DNA from: Hermodice carunculata
Taxonomy: Eukaryota; Annelida; Polychaeta; Eunicida; Amphinomidae
Length of the DNA: 64,000 nt
Assembly: GCA_964020975.1 (NCBI GenBank)
Contig: OZ026619.1
Location: 86,740,206 to 86,804,205 of the forward strand
Direction of reading: 5' to 3'
Shown: positions 57,329 to 64,000 of the stretch, one piece after another
How positions within the stretch are numbered: the stretch's first letter is position 1
Layout of the letters: every line of letters starts with the position of its first letter
The notes under the pieces: generated by a model
The model's database searches: none
What the model saw: the letters and a program-made list of their open reading frames with translations, nothing else
What the model was told of the DNA's origin: nothing
Translations under genes and position numbers: made by a program

Positions 57329-58474
57329 AAGCTAACTAGGACTGGCTGGTGATGCTGCAGCTGACCCGTTGTGCCATGGGAGGTAGCCTGTGGCTATGCA
57401 AGTGGTTGTGCAGGAAACCTTGCATTGGGACCACTAAATATAGCCCCCATGCTACCACTATCAATTGTTTGTTGCCCCTGCATACCCCCGGGGACCAACT
57501 GATGCATGAGCATTATTGGCTGGGATTTCGAAATTCATGTCCATTCTGGCTGGATCCTCATTCTAGGCCACAATTTTTCTCAAATCAATGCCTGAAATTT
57601 CAACTTAAGTCCCCGCCTGTAAAGAAATTGGATTTGCATGGCTTTTGGGCCTCACCAGGCCCGGATTAACAGGGTGTATGTGAACACCATAACTACATTC
57701 ATGGTCTACTTGATCTGAAATTTCATGTTCAGATTCTGTAGCTGCATCAGACATTCTGCACTGAATACCGGACTCGGTAACTAATTTGTGCTGGCCTTAG
57801 TTTCAGGTTTACCTAGAAAAATTTGAGGCTTAGATACCATAAAAAACTGACCTTGTTGGGGGGCACTCACCATATTTTAGGGCAGGTAGGCTCCACTGAG
57901 GGTATAAAACCCAGACCCAATAGAAGCTGAATCAAGGAAATATGGCAGAGGGTCTTTTGGAGCTGGTATTGAAAAGTTAAAATGTACCACAGGCAAAGGT
58001 TTGCCATACTTGAGCTTGAGTACAATTTATTGGGGTCTTTGGGAGCGACAGTTGAAAACATGGGACCTTTGGGATTGATGATTTGAGGGTGGGGTGTCTT
58101 TGAAAGCGACAACACATGCTAACTTTACCTCAATCTCTGGGGAATAGAATAATAGCTTTTGTTACTAGGCTTAATGTAGACCTTTGCCAAAGAAACAGCG
58201 AGAGAGAGAGTGAGAGTTGGGCACAAACCGAAACACTTAATTTGATGAAAATTATGCTCTCATGGCAGCCGCTGGAACAGACAGCCTTGGTATTAATGCA
58301 TGTAAAATCCCAATGAATAAAAAATCTGATGCATATCTCTAACTTTAACATTTATATGAAGATGAGTAGCTGGCATAGACCAAGGTAGATCGCATCCTAT
58401 TTTAACCTCGAGTGTTCATTTAATCATCCAGAATTTTTACTAGAGACAAAGGCAAACTACTACTGTATCGCAAC
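57329..58474. other. Intergenic, no gene seen
   Basis: Somewhat GC-richer than average, with open frames of up to about 106 codons (57349-57669), but no recognisable domain or codon pattern. Confidence 0.4.
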
Positions 58475-58532
58475 ATATCAAGTAGTAATCTAAAAAAAAA
58501 AAAAAAAAAAAAAATATCAAGTAGTAATCTAA
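58475..58532 (+). mobile_element. Poly(A)-only retro-insertion with target duplication
   Basis: An exact direct repeat of about 19 bp (atatcaagtagtaatctaa) at 58475-58493 and 58514-58532 encloses only a run of about 20 A. This is what a LINE-driven insertion truncated down to its poly(A) tail would leave. Confidence 0.65.
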
Positions 58533-59139
58533 TGTCCAGTGTCAATCTGTAGTTGGTAAGTCTTAAATTTTAATACTTGTTCAAGTTGTTTCTTGGACCA
58601 ACTCCAACCTCAACAGGGATGGGTGATGGCAGCAGGAAGTAGCAACAAGAAACACACAGTACCCATGCAAGTAAGTAATAAGTACATCCAAGAGGAAAAA
58701 TTTAACCATAGTGAAGAATATTATACAGTACAGGAGGGATATTCAAACATTCCAGGCGAATTTCATTTCAAATGGACGGTATATAGACAAGGTCTAGTTT
58801 CTACCAATTATTGGTAACAATAGTGCTGTCAGTTCTAATTGGAAGGGTCGTTTAAGCAAGGTGTCAATTTTAAGTTGTTGTCACGGACTTACCCAGTCAT
58901 TGAGCAGCATGGTGGTTTTAGCAAGACTGAGCATATACAGTCAACTGGTTTGCCTCCAGGGTTAGTCATTTAGCACAGCCTGCCAAAACAGTTCAACCAC
59001 TTGTCAGTGCCAAAATACCAGCCATCACGCTGGTATTAGTTGCTTTAAACATTTTTTTTATGTGGTGTTCAACAAACTGGCGAAAAAAAGGCTTCAAAAT
59101 TGTCTGTGAACAATAAGCATAGGAAATTTAAGTCATATG

Positions 59140-59983
59140 GGATGATTGGCAAGAAGCCAGGATAAAGCAGGAAATCATCACTAATGGATGAATTTCGGAT
59201 GGTTAAGATGCGATTGAATTTGGGTTATTGGAAGAGGACCTGGGAGACAAATTTGGCATCGTCGAGTCCAAAGTCTCTAGGCCGCTGAACAAGTGGGTAC
59301 CCAGACTGGTGAAGGTGCTGAAACAGCTCATCCACATGCCACCAAAAGAGCAGCTAATACAATAATAAATCCCTCATGTGTCTGGTTTCTAGCTGCTGTA
59401 GGCTATTGTGTATTCACCCAGTGGGGTTAATGAACTATATAATGGGCGCACAAGGGTTAACGCCTGCTTCGGTTTTCAATTCTGCATGATAATCTGGTGT
59501 GTAGCTCTAGAGAGCTACTTTTTAATTCGTCTCAAATCTGATATCTAGCAGTAAGCTACTGTGTATTCACAAAATGGAGTTAGTAGACCATGTAATGGAG
59601 ACACAATGGTTTACTCCCATTCTCAGTCTTCACATCCTCATGATGATACCAGCATCTGTAATTATAAAAATAGCAAATGACTTATATTATTTCATTTTTT
59701 AACAATTATAGTGTAATTGGGGCTTTGCAATTTTTTTTCACAGGTACACAATCATTTGCCAAAGGCCTTCGACAAATATCCAAGGAGACGTTTGATAGTT
59801 GACAGTATAAAGGAGTTTATTGAAAGACCAACAGATCTACTGGGATGCCAATTAGCTTACAAGAATCACAATATTAGAAAGGCCCTTGTGTCCATCACTC
59901 CTTCTGGTGGAATTGCAGATATTTCACCAATAGATGGAGGAGAGCATCCGACAAGTCCACAGTTGTCAATTCAGGTAAAATAA
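59140..59983 (+). mobile_element. ISL2EU (PIF/Harbinger-related) DNA transposon remnant
   Basis: Around 59160-59365 a transposase helix-turn-helix segment reads DEFRMVKMRLN, then GLLEEDLGDKFGIVESKVSR and VLKQLIHMPPKEQ. At 59745-59980 the start of the DDE_Tnp_4 domain reads LPKAFDKYPRRRLIVDSI, KEFIERP and YKNHNIRKALVSITPSGGIA. Between them lies about 380 bp of non-matching sequence, and the later catalytic residues are missing. There is a stop near 59161 and a frameshift near 59224. It is dead; no TIRs found. Confidence 0.75.
59385..59650. repeat. Diverged tandem duplication inside the ISL2EU remnant
   Basis: Two ~160-bp units, starting near 59389 and 59550, share the TGTGTATTCAC, TTAATGAAC/TTAGTAGACC and following blocks. 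They separate the two transposase segments. Confidence 0.5.
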
Positions 59984-59989
59984 TAATCG

Positions 59990-62900
59990 TACAAAAAAAA
60001 ACATGGCTTGGGAAAATTCTTACAAAGATCACCTGGAAAAAAATTATAGCATACGCTAAAAAATGCTTTCTTGTACTGCAAACCAATTTTAATTCTTGAT
60101 TACCGGAGTAAGTATTATTGGATTGCCTTTGTAGTATATTATGATGAGTGATGTATATTTACACTATTGTAGTAATGTGGATATGGAACATATAAACAAC
60201 CACTGTTTTTTTTTCTTTTTTTAGTTCAACATATTACATAGGTGGTCTTCCTTTGTTTTTCTTAAGGAGCAAACAAACCAGACGCTAAGAGAAAGATTTT
60301 CCTTTATTCATAATATACATTTGTTTACAAGAATATCTGCACAGGAATTGCCCACAAAAAAGTGATGAGTATTATGTACAAATTGGGCTGTTTCATGTTT
60401 CTTGGATAAACCTGAAGATATAATGCTCCACAAGAAAAGCTATACAAATTGTATGTTCTTAATTTCACGGTTTTGAAGCATCCGCGAAAAAAAAGGCAAA
60501 AATAAGAACAAAGCAAAATTAAATGAATTCAGTATAGCTGCACAGCACTCATCAAATCTTAGAACTTCCAGTCTGACATCAACTCAACTGCAAAGTAATC
60601 TGAGTGACACTTAAACACTGAGTAATTGAATCAATTAAATGCATGTTACATACTACAGTAGTGGCCCATTTTTGTGTATTGCTAGAATGGAACTAGTTCA
60701 TTTGTGTCATTAAAAATAAAGGGTAAACATGAAATAGCCCTTTGTTTGAACGCATTGTTCCACTGACAGGAGGTGTCTGTGCATGTGCCCTGTTTGTGAA
60801 GGCATAATTGTGTTACTAATACAGCCTTATATAGTACAGCCGCAACATGTGAGCATGTTTCTCCCAATCTGTAAATTAAAGACAATAATAAGTGTTTTGT
60901 GACAGAATAAGTTGTAAAGTACAACTTTCCAATCAAGGTGATAAAGACAATGTTTTAAACTGGCTAGGAATGCCGTACGTGACAGGATAAAAGTAACAAT
61001 GCCACGTACACGTGAAGGTGAAAAAAGCACAGCTCTTTTGAAAGAGCCAGATAATGCTGGTGTAACGTCAACCAGGAAGTGGTTCTGGACATAAAGACTT
61101 TAGTATAACAAGGAACTGGCTTCTCTCTAGTATCATTTAGTTATCTGATCAATCATGTAAAACAATAGCATTAGCCTAATTTGTGTCTTGCTCTTCTGAA
61201 GTACCTTATATGGGAATCTGAAGGTGATAAAACTGTCAGTCTACTTTGAAGAACAGTCTGAAATAACTAGCTACCCAGATATATTGTGACATATTACTAC
61301 TTAGCCCCCTTTGCTATGTACATACCCTACCATACATCTGGCAGCTTTTACCCACACACATTCATGATGCAGGAGCCATACTTCATATGGCGGGGTACTG
61401 TGCTGTGAGGGTCTCGCAGGACTTTCCATTCATGAACTCCTGCGATGCCTCATGCATCTGTAACGCCTGCACGCGTCCACAGACAACATAATTATATGCA
61501 TCCAACGCCTTGAAAGCTTTGATGGTCTCGTGCTAATAAGCTCCTACAAAGTACAAAATTTGTACTTTGCAGGAGTTTATCATTACATGTACAGCTGAAT
61601 ATCGCCAAAAAAAGTCTGCCAGCTGTTGTTGGAATGAATAGTGTATAACCTGGCCTGACATTTAAGTAAATTAGATTCCAGAAAAAAAGTTATTACCTCC
61701 TAATTAATGATGTATTGCCTACATACCTGCAATAAGATTAACAACTACGAGACATGATGCAGAAAATTACATAAATGTACATGTATATTTTACTTACCTA
61801 GAGTATTAATTTAAAAAATACAGAGATCACTGTAATCCACCTTTGAATGTTGATTTTTATACATTAGTTAAATTATAAGTCGTATTTATTTTGTCACAAG
61901 AAATTATGTTTTCTGGTCATAAATTATGGGATATATATTTATTTATTCATATATGGACCCCAATTGAAATAAGGCAGTAAACTTTGTTGGGCTATGTAAG
62001 CACCTGTGATGTAAAAGTGTATTATGCTCATTTATTGTAATTGTGTATTGTGTTTTGTTACTTTTTTTAGTGCTAAATAAAATCAAATCTCCTTAGACGT
62101 CTCTCCGGCCCTCCCAGAGCTTCCTCACACTTTTGTCTTTATTGTCGGGTGGAGAGTGCTTAAAAAAATCTACTTAAATACGTATACAAGGTAACTGCAC
62201 ATTAGTCGCTCGCTGGAACGAGAGTTCCGGCATATTGGCAAACTTCGTTAGGCACTGGGTAATTTGCGGGTCTCCATTCTGCAGTTACAAAGTATATATA
62301 CACAAAAATGGCTGGCCTATATGAGTCTATTTATCCCTCCATTATATTTAACAACAATAACTTAAAACAAACATTGTTTTCATGTGACAAATCAAACTCG
62401 AACCATAAAATTAACTCAACCTACAGATTCAGACGTCACTCACGAAAGCATTCAATTTTTCTTTCCTCGTAGATTCCACAGTACACTCAGGACCAAAGTC
62501 ACATGTTTAACTGTTGTGAATGGAACATTGTTCTATGTTTATCTTTGGAAAATCACAGATTTATCAAATGTATAGTTTGAATCCATTTAATGTGGAAAAT
62601 GCAGCATTTACCACCTAGACAAGTAATTTATGGCAAATGTAGTTGCTAAAAAAAAGGGGGAAATGAAATGAAATGAAAAAACACCCCACCCCCCGTCCTA
62701 TTTGCCAAACATTAATATTGGGCCTAGTGTTTCATCCAAGCTTACAAATTGATGTATAATTAATAAAATTAATTGTTTACAAGTTAAGGATTCACATTTT
62801 GCTCCATTTCAAATCACATCTGTCGATCTCGGAAACTCTGAATCTTATATACATTATGATATAATCTGATACCTGCCATTGCCTATCTTGGCCATCAGAT

Positions 62901-63260
62901 GGGCAAGTATTTAAATAAGTAAAAAGCAACACTAACAGTACATTCTTCTTGCATAGTGAAACTTATTTCCCTATTATTATTGCTATTTTTATCCCAAAAA
63001 ATGCTGCATAGGAACATACATACACATTCAGGGCTACCTTCCAAATACGCTGTCTCTCAATGATTCTCTTCTAAGAAAAAAGACTATTCAGGCATATGCA
63101 CACATTTTAAGGGTTATCCTTCTCATATCCTTGATGGTTCTTTTTGCCACGCATTACAAATGTATGTTGTAATACGTGTCCAGTACGCCCCCACGTGGAG
63201 GGGGACTCATATTGCACACCGTAATTCATATTAAAAAATTGCCAAAAAAAAGTTTAATTA
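59990..63260. other. Intergenic, no gene seen
   Basis: AT-rich, with short frames only. A small hairpin lies at 61541-61575 (17-bp arms, one mismatch). The 20 bases at about 61073-61092 (accaggaagtggttctggac) are the reverse complement of part of 4545-4565. Confidence 0.4.
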
Positions 63261-63269
63261 GTTCTCGAA

Positions 63270-63710
63270 AATTCATTATTTTGCAAAAGCATAATCCAAG
63301 CGTACTGTTTGAATAAAAGCTAATAATTAATATTTCAATACAAGCATCACTGCAACGTAAACAAGACTACAACCGATCGAATGATCAGATGGAAGAAACC
63401 ACCATGCAAGTGCCCACTGTTTTTATGTCAGTTACACTCCATGGATACTAAAACATTAAAATCATCCAATTAATTTCTGTCTTTTAATGTATAATGAAAA
63501 TCAGCCACAAGTATAATGAGCGCTTGAAAATTTGGTAATTAAAAAAAAAACATGATCCACATGTGCTGTTCAATAGAAGCTAATAATTTGACTATTTCGA
63601 TACAAGCGTCACTGCAACATAAGCAAGAGTATCACAGGCTGGATGACCACAGTGAAGACAGTAGCATGCAAGTGCCACATACTATTTCAATGTCAGTTAC
63701 ACTCCTTGCG
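63270..63710. repeat. Diverged tandem duplication, ~255-bp unit
   Basis: 63270-63440 and 63520-63710 share TACAAGC(A/G)TCACTGCAAC, the CATGCAAGTGCC block and TGTCAGTTACACTCC in the same order, with perhaps 20 percent divergence. Confidence 0.65.
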
Positions 63711-63737
63711 CGATAAAAAAACAAAAAAACAAAAAAA

Positions 63738-63762
63738 ACAAAACACACACACACACACAGCA
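63738..63762. repeat. (CA)n tract
   Basis: Short (AC)n run after an A-rich stretch. Confidence 0.8.
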
Positions 63763-64000
63763 AAAATAATCAATTACAGTGTATTGCAGTCGGCACGATT
63801 CAGTCAGATAATTAGCTAAGTAAATTAGGTTAAGGAGAATATTTCACCACTGAGAGCTGCTACAGTGGGCGAAGATGTGAACAAGAGCCACATGGGAGTA
63901 CAATACACAAAGATCCCGATACATTGTCGCTGGTGCATGTTTGTAACACTTCCGGGTTGTATACACCTGCATTTATTGGCCCGTTCAAAAACAGCAGATT

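Noticed and set aside
57349-57669. 106-codon open frame
   Set aside because: No domain, no splice context and no coding bias I can see.
58593-58817. 74-codon frame upstream of the ISL2EU remnant
   Set aside because: It might be part of the transposon, but I recognise no THAP or other domain in it.

Overview
The window is AT-rich animal DNA: split genes with GT-AG introns, many microsatellites, several DNA-transposon MITEs and Ty3/Gypsy LTR elements. The protein families (SRCR, C-type lectin, LDLa, LRR, relaxin/GRL101-type 7TM receptor) and the repeat types (a Helentron with tandem core repeats like the 'pearl' elements of bivalves and sea urchins, ISL2EU, hAT and TTAA-type MITEs) point to a marine invertebrate, either a lophotrochozoan or an invertebrate deuterostome. 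The sequence alone does not fix the species.

Most of the window is one very long plus-strand gene, from about 8.4 to 55.2 kb. I reconstruct 21 coding exons (8434-54944) whose reading phases join without conflict into an open frame of about 1,666 residues. The predicted protein has, in order: a signal peptide, four SRCR domains, one C-type lectin domain, seven LDLa modules (two degenerate), an LRR block with cysteine-rich caps, a rhodopsin-family 7TM domain of the GRL101/RXFP (LGR type C) group, and a cytoplasmic tail that looks like part of a protein-kinase C-lobe without catalytic motifs. A TATA box lies about 90 bp upstream of the start codon and an AATAAA lies about 240 bp after the stop. 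LDLa-LRR-7TM receptors are known (Lymnaea GRL101, RXFP1/2). The added SRCR and lectin modules and the kinase-like tail are the most novel content. The receptor could sense a glycan, microbial or modified-protein ligand and signal through a G protein, but this is inference.

Layout: 1-8.3 kb is intergenic, with a Helentron copy, a perfect hairpin, a hAT MITE and a TTAA MITE. 8.4-21.4 kb holds the signal, SRCR and lectin exons, with microsatellites, a second Helentron copy, a pogo-like MITE and a 1.2-kb TTAA element in the introns. 21.86-32.82 kb is a young, antisense Ty3/Gypsy element inside the lectin-LDLa intron, with 1.64-kb LTRs, a CTAG target duplication and a tRNA-Leu primer site. 33.1-44.5 kb holds the LDLa exons, and a second, heavily broken Gypsy element lies at 38.5-42.3 kb. 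44.95-47.06 kb encodes the LRR-7TM part and 50.2-54.9 kb the tail. 55-64 kb has no host gene that I can support; it carries a LINE fragment, an ISL2EU transposase relic, a poly(A)-only retro-insertion, hairpins and short duplications.
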